A stretch of 64,000 nucleotides of DNA from Limibacterium fermenti (GCF_041902845.1 NZ_CP159486.1:3534001-3598000); one strand, 5' to 3'; counted from the stretch's first letter, positions 35,278 to 42,809 are shown. Translations and numbers: made by a program. Notes: a model not told the origin generated them from the letters alone.

Positions 35278-35414
35278 AAATTACAAATTACGAATTACGA
35301 ATTACAAATTGCAAATTACGAATTACAAACTACAAACTACAAACTAAGAACAGTTAGGAGTAAGAAGTAAGAAGTAAACAGTATGCAGTAAACACTAACT
35401 GTAAACTGTAAACT
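35278..35414 (+). repeat. Heptamer array F, 19 units with changing monomer
   Basis: Nineteen units keep one 7-bp phase over 133 bp while the monomer changes step by step: AAATTAC/GAATTAC, AAACTAC, AAACTAA, then GAACAGT, AAGAAGT, AAACAGT, ATGCAGT and AACTGTA. It ends about 60 bp before the panD start. Confidence 0.93.
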
Positions 35415-35472
35415 TTCAGGCGAAATAACTTGCGAAACTTGAATAAAAATAGATAAAAGCAAGAAAAAAAGA

Positions 35473-35823
35473 ATGTTGGTAGAAGTTTTAAAATCAAAAA
35501 TACACCGGGCGACCGTAACGGATGCGAATCTGAACTACGAAGGGAGCATCACGATCGATGAAGATCTGATCGATGCGGCGGGGATGTTCGTCAACGAAAA
35601 AGTATCGGTCGTCAACAACAATAACGGCGCGCGGTTCGAGACGTATATCATCCGAGGCGAACGGGGCTCGGGCACGATCTGCCTCAATGGCGCGGCAGCC
35701 CGCCTGGCGCATGTGGGCGACATCGTCATCATCATGAGTTACGCCTTACTCCCTTTGGAAGAGGCCAAACGCCTCGAGCCGAGGGTCGTGCATATAAAGA
35801 CCGGCGATAACAAAATCGAATAA
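35473..35823 (+). CDS. panD: Aspartate 1-decarboxylase (pyruvoyl enzyme precursor)
   Basis: 116 aa, the normal length. Self-processing site Gly24-Ser25 within NYEGSITID, where Ser25 becomes the pyruvoyl group. Other conserved elements are KSKIHRATVT at the start, ARFETYIIRGERGSG, GAAARLAHVGDIVIIMSYA. It converts aspartate to beta-alanine for PanC. The gene lies downstream of panC with only tandem repeats between them. Confidence 0.97.
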   Translation: MLVEVLKSKIHRATVTDANLNYEGSITIDEDLIDAAGMFVNEKVSVVNNNNGARFETYIIRGERGSGTICLNGAAARLAHVGDIVIIMSYALLPLEEAKRLEPRVVHIKTGDNKIE

Positions 35824-35845
35824 AACGGAATTTATCAAAAATAAC

Positions 35846-35853
35846 TATCTTTA
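35846..35853 (+). promoter_or_regulatory. Candidate promoter -7 element upstream of the outer-membrane protein gene
   Basis: TATCTTTA, one mismatch to TAnnTTTG, 22 bp before the ATG at 35875. Confidence 0.4.
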
Positions 35854-35874
35854 CGCATTGAAAAAACAATCACG

Positions 35875-36948
35875 ATGAAACGAAAATTAGTACTTACGAT
35901 GATCGCTCTCGGATGTTTGCATACGGTTTTGGCGCAACAATACCGGTGGAACGTGGGGGTGGATTATTTCTTCGACAATACCGAATACGACGGATCGTCG
36001 TATATCGATTCGGAAACGATGAACGGCGTGTGGCTGAATCCACTCGGACGTATTGTGTGGGATGGACGACACTCGGTGAACGCCGGCGTCAACCTGCTGA
36101 AAATACCGGGGATGGATAAGGCGCTGGACAAAGTGGACGTCACCATGTACTACCAATATAAGGCTCCGAAAATACTTTTCCGGGCAGGGGCGTTTCCGCG
36201 CAAAGAGGTGTTGGGCGACTATAATAATTTCTTTTTCAAGGATTCGGTCAATCATTTCATTCCGCTTATACAGGGGGTATTCGTGCGCTTGGGCGACGAA
36301 CGGACGTATGCCACGGCTTGGTTCGACCGCACCGGCTACGCGACGCCCGACAAACGCGAACACTTTTTTGTGGGGCTGTCGGGAAAAGCATCGAAAGGCA
36401 TCTTCTTCGCCGACTTCCAATCGTATATGTTCCATTATTCCAATACGCGCCCGCCAACGAAAGGGGTGGGCGTGAGCGAAAACCTGCAACTGCAAGCTTC
36501 GGCAGGCGTGCAAATCGAAAACCGAAAAGGACTCGCCGCCACGCTGGCTGCCGGCACGCTCATCGGATACGAACGCGACCGGCGAAGCGAAATGCCCTTG
36601 CTTCACAAGCCCGTGGGATTTATTGCGCGAGGCGATATCGAGTATTGCGGCCTCGGAACGAAAAACCTGCTCTATGCCGGCGCCCCGCGTATGAAACTGT
36701 TCGACAGGTTCGGCGGTGATTTGTATTGGGGAACCCCGTTTTTGCAGAGCCGGTTTTATCTCGAAAACGAATGGTATGTGCGGATTATCGAGTCCGACCG
36801 GGTGAACGCGCGCTTCAACTGTAACCTGCATTTCACGGAAGGGAAATTGTTATTCCAGCAGATGCTTACCGTATCGGCCAATATCGGAACGCTGAACGAA
36901 TCCGTCCATAAGGGGTTGATTTTCCCATGGAAGAGGTTGTTTAAATGA
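35875..36948 (+). CDS. Putative outer-membrane beta-barrel protein, function unknown
   Basis: 357 aa. Signal peptide MKRKLVLTMIALGCLHTVLAQ. The mature part alternates polar and aromatic residues in many short strands (YRWNVGVDYFFDN, VDVTMYYQYKAPKILFRAG, HFFVGLSGKASKGIFFADFQSYMFHY, GDIEYCGLGTKNLLYAG), as in porin-like barrels. I do not recognise the family. The stop codon (36946-36948) runs directly into heptamer array G, which fills the gap to ligA. Confidence 0.65.
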   Translation: MKRKLVLTMIALGCLHTVLAQQYRWNVGVDYFFDNTEYDGSSYIDSETMNGVWLNPLGRIVWDGRHSVNAGVNLLKIPGMDKALDKVDVTMYYQYKAPKILFRAGAFPRKEVLGDYNNFFFKDSVNHFIPLIQGVFVRLGDERTYATAWFDRTGYATPDKREHFFVGLSGKASKGIFFADFQSYMFHYSNTRPPTKGVGVSENLQLQASAGVQIENRKGLAATLAAGTLIGYERDRRSEMPLLHKPVGFIARGDIEYCGLGTKNLLYAGAPRMKLFDRFGGDLYWGTPFLQSRFYLENEWYVRIIESDRVNARFNCNLHFTEGKLLFQQMLTVSANIGTLNESVHKGLIFPWKRLFK

Positions 36949-37044
36949 GGTATGAATGATGAGGTATGAGGTATGAACTATGAACTATGAGGTATGAGGT
37001 ATGAGCTATGAGCTATGAGCTATGAACTATGAGGTATGAATGAT
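36947..37044 (+). repeat. Heptamer array G (GAGGTAT/GAGCTAT/GAACTAT), 14 units
   Basis: Fourteen units in constant phase. They begin with the last two bases of the upstream stop codon and run past the first ATG of ligA (37036): GAGGTAT, GAATGAT, GAGGTAT twice, GAACTAT twice, GAGGTAT twice, GAGCTAT three times, GAACTAT, GAGGTAT, GAATGAT. The array occupies the whole intergenic gap. Confidence 0.95.
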
Positions 37045-39099
37045 GGAATGATGAATCTTTTCAAACAAGAGGATACCCAACCCGCTAATACACCCGAGGG
37101 TAATTCGCCGGAGAAAACCGAAATTGAATCGTTGCGGCGGCAGTTGCACGAGCATAATTACAACTACTACGTGTTGTCGCAACCGGTCATCACGGATGGC
37201 GAATTCGATGCGATGATGCGCAAGCTGGTCGAGTTGGAAAAGGAACATCCCGAATATGCCGATCCTAATTCGCCCTCGATGCGCGTGGGAAGCGACATCA
37301 ACAAAGATTTTGCGCAGGTGAAACATCGCTATCCCATGCTATCGCTGCAAAACACTTATTCCGAAGGCGAAATCGCCGACTTCTACAACCGGGTGCAACG
37401 CGCCCTCAACGAGGAATTCGAAATGGTTTGCGAGTTGAAATACGACGGCACTTCCATCTCATTGATATACGAGCACAAACGCCTGGTACAGGCCATCACC
37501 CGAGGCGACGGCAAGCAGGGCGACGACGTGACCGCCAACGTGCGCACCATCCGCAGCATACCGCTGGTGCTGAAGGGCGACGATGTGCCTGATTACATTG
37601 AAATTCGCGGCGAAATCATCATGCCTTGGCAGGTGTTCGAAGCGCTCAATAAAGAACGCGAGGAACAAGAGGAACCCCTGTTCGCCAATCCCCGCAACGC
37701 CGCCTCCGGCACGCTGAAGCTGCAAGACCCGCGCATCGTGGCCTCGCGCAAGCTCGACTCGTATATGTATTTCCTGCTGGGCCCGGAGCTGCCGGGCGAC
37801 AGTCACTACGACAATCTGCAACGCGCGCGGCAATGGGGATTGCGCATCTCTTCTCATATAAAACGATGCCGTTCGCGCGAAGAGGTCTTCGCCTTTTTAA
37901 AGTATTGGGACACGGAACGCAAGCACTTGCCGGTGGCTACCGACGGCGTGGTACTCAAAGTCGATTCGCTACGGCAGCAACGCAACTTAGGCAGCACGTC
38001 GAAGTTCCCGCGTTGGAGCATCGCTTATAAGTTCAATGCCGAAAAGGCGTTGACGACGCTGCTGTCGGTATCGTATCAGGTGGGGCGCACGGGCGCCGTG
38101 ACGCCGGTTGCCAATCTGGAGCCGGTACAACTGTCGGGCACCACCGTCAAGCGCGCGTCGCTGTACAACGAGGATGCCATCCTCGCCCTCGACCTGCATG
38201 CGGGCGACCGGGTGTATGTGGAAAAAGGCGGAGAGATCATCCCCAAGATTACGGGCGTGGAGCAAGTGGACGGAAGCCGGCGGGGAGAAAAGATCGCCTT
38301 CGCCACGCATTGCCCCGATTGCGGCACGCCCCTGGTGCGCAACGAGGACGAGGCGGCTTATTATTGTCCCAACACCGAAGGCTGTCCCACGCAAATCAAA
38401 GGGCGCATCGAACATTTCGTTACGCGCAAGGCGATGAATATCACCATCGGGCCCGAAACAATCGCTTTCCTCTACGACAAAGGATTGATTCGCGACGCCG
38501 CCGACTTGTATGAACTGCGCTTCGAGGATCTGGCTTCGCTGGAACGATGGGGCGAAACAAGTGCCAACAACCTGCTCGAAAGCATCCGGACGTCGCGCTC
38601 GGTGCCGTACGAAAGAGTGCTTTTCGCACTGGGCATCCGTTATGTGGGCGAAACGGTGGCGCGCACGCTGGCGCTGGCTTTCCCCGACATCGAACGGTTG
38701 GCGCAGGCTACGGTGGAACAACTCACGGCGGTGGATGAAATCGGCGGCCGTATCGCGCAAAGCGTCTACGACTATTTGCGAGCGCCGGAGCACCGCGCAT
38801 TTGTGGAACGTTTGCACGCGCACGGACTCCAATTCGCGCTGAGCGCCGAGGCGCTGGCCGGCAAAAGCGACAAGCTGCAAGGGAAGACATTCGTCATCAG
38901 CGGCACGTTCGCCGTGCATTCGCGCGACGAATATAAGGCTCTCATCTTGCAACACGGCGGTAAAAACAGCGGGTCGGTGTCGAAAAAGACGGACTACATC
39001 CTTGCCGGCGCCAACATGGGCCCGGCCAAACTCGAAAAGGCTTCCAAGCTGGGGATTCAACTGATCGACGAAGAAACGTTTTTGAAGATGGTGGAATAG
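37036..39099 (+). CDS. ligA: NAD-dependent DNA ligase
   Basis: 687 aa. Adenylation domain with the active lysine K135 in CELKYDGTSISLIYE. NAD-binding Ia region (LRRQLHEHNYNYYVLSQPVITDGEFD), OB fold, a four-cysteine zinc finger (CPDCGTPLVRNEDEAAYYCPN), helix-hairpin-helix repeats, and a C-terminal BRCT domain (LQGKTFVISGTFAVHSRDEY). It seals nicks in replication and repair. Three ATGs (37036, 37048, 37051) are possible; the first lies inside the heptamer array, so residues 1-5 would be repeat-encoded. No separate promoter was seen. Its stop codon ends on the first base of array H. Confidence 0.97.
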   Translation: MNDGMMNLFKQEDTQPANTPEGNSPEKTEIESLRRQLHEHNYNYYVLSQPVITDGEFDAMMRKLVELEKEHPEYADPNSPSMRVGSDINKDFAQVKHRYPMLSLQNTYSEGEIADFYNRVQRALNEEFEMVCELKYDGTSISLIYEHKRLVQAITRGDGKQGDDVTANVRTIRSIPLVLKGDDVPDYIEIRGEIIMPWQVFEALNKEREEQEEPLFANPRNAASGTLKLQDPRIVASRKLDSYMYFLLGPELPGDSHYDNLQRARQWGLRISSHIKRCRSREEVFAFLKYWDTERKHLPVATDGVVLKVDSLRQQRNLGSTSKFPRWSIAYKFNAEKALTTLLSVSYQVGRTGAVTPVANLEPVQLSGTTVKRASLYNEDAILALDLHAGDRVYVEKGGEIIPKITGVEQVDGSRRGEKIAFATHCPDCGTPLVRNEDEAAYYCPNTEGCPTQIKGRIEHFVTRKAMNITIGPETIAFLYDKGLIRDAADLYELRFEDLASLERWGETSANNLLESIRTSRSVPYERVLFALGIRYVGETVARTLALAFPDIERLAQATVEQLTAVDEIGGRIAQSVYDYLRAPEHRAFVERLHAHGLQFALSAEALAGKSDKLQGKTFVISGTFAVHSRDEYKALILQHGGKNSGSVSKKTDYILAGANMGPAKLEKASKLGIQLIDEETFLKMVE

Positions 39100-39147
39100 A
39101 GGATGGTGGATGGAGATTAGAGGTTGGAGGTTGGAGATTGGGGATTT
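39099..39147 (+). repeat. Heptamer array H (GAGGTTG/GAGATTG), 7 units
   Basis: GAGGATG, GTGGATG, GAGATTA, GAGGTTG twice, GAGATTG, GGGATTT. The first base is the last base of the ligA stop codon. It shares its monomer with array E, 4 kb away. Confidence 0.92.
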
Positions 39148-39170
39148 ACGCGGTAAATTAAATACCCGTC
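39147..39170. repeat. 24-bp direct repeat, left copy
   Basis: Identical over 24 bp to 39701-39724, which encodes the last eight codons (DGYLIYRV) of the truncated gene 39698-40210. Weaker similarity continues to about 39205. The two copies bracket the antitoxin/toxin-remnant pair. A perfect 10-bp inverted repeat (ACCCGTCAAA / TTTGACGGGT) starts in this copy and ends near 39197. Confidence 0.85.
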
Positions 39171-39228
39171 AAATGGCGGGAAGGACCGTTTGACGGGTAG
39201 AATATGATCGAACTTTTGACTCACAATA

Positions 39229-39408
39229 TTACAAATATTGAGCAATCAAATGGTTATTGCTTACATATCTGACGAAAACACCGTATCTTCTTTTATATGA
39301 TAGATATTGAAGAATACATACCATGATGTATTTCTATTCCTTTTGATAGAGAATTACTGACAATTCTTCAAAATAATTCCTAACTTCAGGCAAAAACAGG
39401 ACTTTCAT
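39229..39408 (-). pseudogene. Decayed RelE/ParE-family toxin gene
   Basis: The ATG at 39408 overlaps the antitoxin stop (ATGA), as expected for a type II pair. It reads MKVLFLPEVRNYFEELSVIL then YQKE and a TAG at 39336-39338. Just after, another frame gives NRNTSWYVFFNIYH, and the first frame then gives VRYVSNNHLIAQYL before a stop at 39229. These pieces match the start, WYVFF core and C-terminal SNNHxIAQYL of Bacteroidetes RelE-type toxins. About 40-50 middle residues are missing and at least one more frameshift separates the last pieces. Only about 60 codons remain of the usual 110 or so, so the toxin is dead. Confidence 0.72.
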
Positions 39409-39617
39409 TTACCGTATATTTTCCTTAAATCCTGTTCAATTCCTTTCATTAACTCATCTTTCGTAATTCCTCTATGAAAGTCTTCCGGCAAATCTTCTTG
39501 CCTCGTCAAAACAAACGTTTCATTCCTGCCTCTTCGGATAACCACGGTTTCCGTTCTTGCACTATCCAGATATTTTCTCATATTGTTGCGTAATTCCGCC
39601 GAACTGATAACTTTCAT
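39405..39617 (-). CDS. Phd/YefM-like antitoxin, without a working toxin
   Basis: 70 aa from the ATG at 39617. A longer frame from 39701 is excluded because the promoter at 39648-39678 lies inside it. The start MKVISSAELRNNMRKYLDSA resembles the Phd/YefM N-terminal DNA-binding domain, followed by TVVIRRGRNETFVLTR, the usual central strand pair. The C-terminal tail (HRGITKDELMKGIEQDLRKIYGK) would bind the toxin. The partner toxin downstream is broken, so this is an orphan antitoxin that may still repress its own promoter or neutralise related toxins. Confidence 0.8.
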   Translation of the reverse strand: MKVISSAELRNNMRKYLDSARTETVVIRRGRNETFVLTRQEDLPEDFHRGITKDELMKGIEQDLRKIYGK

Positions 39618-39647
39618 ATCGTGATAACTAAAGTATATTATAGAGTA

Positions 39648-39678
39648 CAAATATAGTGCCTGTTTTTTTAATACCAAA
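39648..39678 (-). promoter_or_regulatory. Promoter of the orphan antitoxin
   Basis: On the minus strand: TTTG (39678-39675), 19-bp gap, TATATTTG (39655-39648), full match. Leader of about 24 nt to the ATG at 39617. Confidence 0.75.
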
Positions 39679-39697
39679 AATTTATCTGTGCGACAAT

Positions 39698-40210
39698 TCA
39701 TACGCGGTAAATTAAATACCCGTCGATTTCTTTGGGAAGGGAACCGTCAAAGGCGGGATCGATAAACGCATAATCGCCATAACCGGCATCCGCACCTCTT
39801 GTCAGGGAACTTTTCTTATGCAGGCGTTCGTTTCCTTTGACGAGCAGCAAGGGGAATCCCGGAACCTCATCCCTCGCGAGGCCCTGTACCGAATCGCCAT
39901 TGAAAAATAGTACCGTTCCGTCATTCCGGTCGGAATAGGCCACGGGCACTTCTTCCGCCGTATCCCATGTGCGGGCATTAATATTGATACCGGAAAATAT
40001 CGACAGATCGGGCACATAGATATTCAACAACGGAAGGGCGTTCTCGATTTGAACAAGTTCTTCCTCCGTGTCGAAATATGCTGCAAGCACCGAACGGAAT
40101 GTTTTCCCTTTCTCCACTTCCCTGTTCTTAACATAGGGATAGAATACATCGTAGTCGTTATCGAACTGCCGGACGGCTTCGGACTTGATAAAATCGCGGA
40201 AGGGGTTGTC
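39698..40210 (-). pseudogene. 5'-truncated gene of unknown function
   Basis: The frame is open from 40210 to the stop at 39698 (about 170 codons), beginning DNPFRDFIKSEAVRQFD without a start codon. An in-frame TGA lies immediately upstream, in sequence that resembles an IS terminus. A GTG at 40117 could start a 139-residue product, but the upstream reading (DVFYPYVKNREVEKGKTFRS) looks like part of the same protein. The middle (ALPLLNIYVPDLSIFSGINI) and C-terminus look like a real secreted or surface protein. I do not recognise the family. The last eight codons are duplicated at 39147-39170. Confidence 0.6.
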
Positions 40211-40316
40211 TCAAAAGTAAAAACAGGAATGATTCTTTTTAAGTTACAATCCATGACTTCTACTCGTTTACTAACAACTTTTGGAACACCCCCCGGAATC
40301 ATCACCCCTTTCCGGC
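40204..40316. mobile_element. Possible IS remnant (terminal sequence)
   Basis: GGTTGTCTCAAAAGT at 40204-40218 resembles the terminal inverted repeat of IS1182/IS5-like elements of Bacteroidetes. It lies exactly where the gene 39698-40210 loses its 5' part. No transposase sequence is left in the 100 bp up to the next gene. Confidence 0.35.
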
Positions 40317-41108
40317 TCATTTTTTCTCTTCTTCTTTTTTCTTTTTCGCGGCTGTTTCTTTTGCGGCTACGATTGTCGCATATTTTACCCTCAAGCGGTC
40401 GAGGTCGCTCAACAAAGCCGCCAACTCCTCATTGGGAACAAACTCCTGTTGTGTTACAAGTGCCGAGCAAAAGCGGTTGTAGCACTTTCCCGTTTCGTGG
40501 CTCAATTTAGAAGCCGAGTCATTCTCTTCGATATCACCGAGCATGTCATTGCGTTGCTTCCACACCTGCCCCATCTCTTCATTTTTAGGTTGAAGAACAT
40601 TGAGGCCCTTGTCAATGCCGAGATCGGCAGCCAAAGCCTGCAAGTCGTTGACGGCAGTTGTTCCGGCGTCTCCCGCAGGTGGAGTTTCCGGCTCTTTGGC
40701 AGCCGTATATTTGCCGAACATTTCGCCCAACAACTTACTTTGGGTATTCATCGGAAGCTTGTTTGCATTCCAATAAGGTTGTAAAAACTCTATGAACGTG
40801 CGCGCTTTTGCAGCTTTATCCGTATCGACAAGGCTATTCTCCTCCGTGCGGAGCGTATTCTTCACTTCGCCGTAAATACGGTCGCATTCATAATCCAATA
40901 CCCTAAGCTGTTCGGTATATTGGTGAGCTTGTGTAATATTCAACTGGTCGGCCAATTGATTCGTATTTTTCGTTAACTTCACCAGTCCTGCCTGAGACGT
41001 AGCGTCAAAAAGCGTTTTCTTGCCGTCGGCAATTTCCACAGTCGTTTTAGACAACGCGAAGACATCCTCGTTGTCAAGTCGATAAACATTCAAGGGATAC
41101 AATTTCAT
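40317..41108 (-). CDS. Hypothetical protein, DUF6261-like helical protein
   Basis: 263 aa, no signal peptide. Almost entirely helical. The N-terminal start MKLYPLNVYRLDNEDVFALS and the four-helix layout remind me of the DUF6261 family, often multi-copy in Bacteroidales, but this is from memory and uncertain. A Pro/Ala linker (PETPPAGDAG, about 140-150) divides two halves, and the C-terminus is a lysine-rich coil (AAKETAAKKKKEEEKK). No clear promoter was seen. It lies between an IS-like end and a MITE-like element, so it belongs to the accessory island. Confidence 0.65.
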   Translation of the reverse strand: MKLYPLNVYRLDNEDVFALSKTTVEIADGKKTLFDATSQAGLVKLTKNTNQLADQLNITQAHQYTEQLRVLDYECDRIYGEVKNTLRTEENSLVDTDKAAKARTFIEFLQPYWNANKLPMNTQSKLLGEMFGKYTAAKEPETPPAGDAGTTAVNDLQALAADLGIDKGLNVLQPKNEEMGQVWKQRNDMLGDIEENDSASKLSHETGKCYNRFCSALVTQQEFVPNEELAALLSDLDRLRVKYATIVAAKETAAKKKKEEEKK

Positions 41109-41136
41109 TTGTCAATAAATTTTTAAAAACTGTTTC

Positions 41137-41325
41137 TTAGAAACTGTTTAAATTTCTTACGAAAGGCTGTAATGAAACGATTCTTCGCTTTCAAAAAGTT
41201 TCTTTTTTGTATTCTTCTTCCTCTTATTTGGTTCAAATAGCCCGCTATTATCGCCAAAACGAGAAAGAACACTGCTAAAAAATAATTCTTTTTGAGTCGC
41301 GAAAGAAATTTAAACAGATTCTTAG
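41137..41325. mobile_element. MITE-like element with about 28-bp imperfect terminal inverted repeats
   Basis: The left end 41137-41164 and the reverse complement of 41298-41325 agree at about 23 of 28 positions, with the shared core CTGTTTAAATTTCTT. The element is 189 bp. It contains a 70-codon open frame (minus strand, 41123-41335) with one hydrophobic segment (FLAVFFLVLAIIAGYL), but the frame runs through both inverted repeats and is probably not a gene. No transposase is present, so movement would need one in trans. Confidence 0.55.
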
Positions 41326-41470
41326 TATAACACACTTGTTTTCTGCATAAGCAGATTCATTTTAAGAAAGGTTGAAAGAAAACCGTTTTTTACGGTATAC
41401 CGCCGGCCGGCAGCATCTCCGGAAAACGAAGGATAAAGAGAATTGTGCTCCGGAAGGTCCCAAAACAGGT

Positions 41471-41855
41471 ATTTGAAAGGATATTCTTTTGAAGAAAGCG
41501 CCAAACTGCCGTTTTGAAGAAATATTCTTTTGAAGAAATCACCAAACCGTCGTTTTGAAGAAATATTCTTTTGAAGAAACCACCAAACCGTCGTTTTGAA
41601 GAAATATTCTTTTGAAGAAACCACCAAACCATCGTTTTGGAGAAATATTCTTTTGAAGAAAATGCCAAACCATCGTTTTGGAGAAATATTCTTTTGAAGA
41701 AACCACCAAACCATCGTTTTGGAGAAATATTCTTTTGAAGAAACCACCAAACCGCCGTTTTGAAGAAATATTCTTCTGAAGAAAATGCCAAACTGCCGTT
41801 TTGGAGAAACATTCTTTTGAAGAAAGCGCCAAACCGCCGTTTTGGAGAAACGATG
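41471..41855. repeat. 41-bp minisatellite, about 9 units
   Basis: Eight full 41-bp units start at 41501, 41542, 41583, 41624, 41665, 41706, 41747 and 41788. A partial ninth starts at 41829 and a diverged half unit precedes at 41471-41500. The invariant core is TTTTGRAGAAAYATTCTT plus TTGAAGAAA. Differences fall in three short positions: CYRYCG, GAAGAA versus GGAGAA, and the last four bases. Each unit contains two overlapping small palindromes (AAGAA-ATA-TTCTT and TTCTT-TTG-AAGAA). As 41 is not a multiple of three and the minus strand has no stop in any frame of the unit, all three minus frames stay open; this is not evidence of a gene. Confidence 0.95.
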
Positions 41856-42210
41856 TATTCGCGGTAACCCTCTTTCTGCCGAACAGGAGCAACCCTGCCG
41901 TCGATAATGCCCCATACTTGCAATCTCATCCAACCTCTATCAATTTGTTCATCATGAAAAGAGCTTTTTACGGCAAAACTCTGTCCAGTGTCCCGGAAAC
42001 ACGCTTGTTTCCGCCCAACATACTGCCCGCAAAGACATCCTCCCGACTTTCGAGAGGGAAGAATGCACAAAGCATGGCGCCAATCATTTAATCAGCGAGA
42101 CGGAATAGATTCTATGAAACAGGAAAGGATTCGGCTGTGGTGAAACGCAGGGGAGTTCTTTCTACAACGACTCTGTCTGCTGACAACAAGTCTTTTGTAT
42201 AAAGACGAAG

Positions 42211-42218
42211 CAAATATA
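42211..42218 (-). promoter_or_regulatory. Orphan promoter -7 element reading towards the minisatellite
   Basis: TATATTTG on the minus strand, full match, with no gene in the next 350 bp downstream of it. A transcript would run through the palindrome at 41994-42013 (CGGAAACA / TGTTTCCG) and then the 41-bp repeats. The segment 42071-42310 otherwise shows no gene. Confidence 0.4.
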
Positions 42219-42310
42219 GCGGTTTTAATGATTCGTTAGGTATAAGAACAAGTTAATAAACTATAAAAACGACATCCACGTTGGTTTCATACGGTTTTTC
42301 TATCCGCAAA

Positions 42311-42613
42311 CTACTTCCATCCTTTTAATAATGAAGTATGCGACATATCTCTAACAATAATGCCTTCTTCAAAAATTTCGTATGCAAAAACCCAATTCTT
42401 CTCGAAGACAGCACATCGGTATCCTCGTAATTTCCATTTCTTAAAACGGCACAAAGAATAATCTGCCCGACTTGCTAAAGACAATAAAAAACGTTCTATC
42501 CGATCCGTCCTTTTATGAGCTGCTTCCGGAGACAATTTGAGATCTCAGACAAGGTATATCCTCAATTCAGATATCTTACCCATAACAATATCTGAAATAA
42601 TAACTTCACGCAT
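42311..42613 (-). pseudogene. RelE/ParE-family toxin with a premature stop codon
   Basis: The ATG at 42613 overlaps the antitoxin stop by 8 bp. The frame reads MREVIISDIVMGKISELRIY, LV, then TGA at 42545-42547, then continues in the same frame as DLKLSPEAAHKRTDRIERFL and on to ADYSLCRFKKWKLRGYRCAV and FEKNWVFAYEIFEEGIIVRD, ending at 42311. Reading through the TGA gives a normal toxin of 100 residues with the RelE/ParE core. One nonsense codon at position 23 therefore disables it, unless translation restarts inside. A remnant of 74 codons without its N-terminus is unlikely to fold normally. Confidence 0.78.
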
Positions 42614-42809
42614 TCCCAGTGAAATACTCATCGATTTGACGGTGCAATTCACCAATAAATTTGCTCACCGGAACGGCATTGCATTCTTCAGCAGCGTCCT
42701 TGAAACTCTTCTTTTTTTCTTCAAGAACCATTGCATAAGGCAATGTCTTAACATACTCGATAAGTTGCTTTGCCTGTGCGCTGTTTTCTTCTATAATAAT
42801 CGTAGCCAT
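42606..42809 (-). CDS. Antitoxin of a RelE/ParE-type pair, toxin inactivated
   Basis: 67 aa. Starts MATIIIEENSAQAKQLIEYV at 42809. It is a small acidic protein with a beta strand followed by helices (SFKDAAEECNAVPVSKFIGEL), typical in length and position for antitoxins of RelE/ParE systems in Bacteroidetes. The family is not firmly recognised. Its stop codon overlaps the toxin start by 8 bp. It has its own promoter (42833-42840). The toxin gene carries a nonsense codon, so this is the second orphaned antitoxin within 3.5 kb. Confidence 0.75.
   Translation of the reverse strand: MATIIIEENSAQAKQLIEYVKTLPYAMVLEEKKKSFKDAAEECNAVPVSKFIGELHRQIDEYFTGNA

Noticed and set aside
41123..41335. 70-residue membrane protein gene
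   Set aside because: The frame spans both inverted ends of a MITE-like element, so it is probably an accident of the element sequence.
41471..41855. CRISPR array suggested by regularly spaced repeats
   Set aside because: The whole 41-bp unit is conserved, the differences are a few fixed positions and no unique spacers exist. No cas genes are in the window.
41322..42070. Protein genes of 117 to 226 codons on the minus strand over the minisatellite
   Set aside because: All three minus frames are open because the 41-bp unit contains no stop on that strand. The predicted proteins are frame-shifted copies of one another, and the longest begins at TTG.
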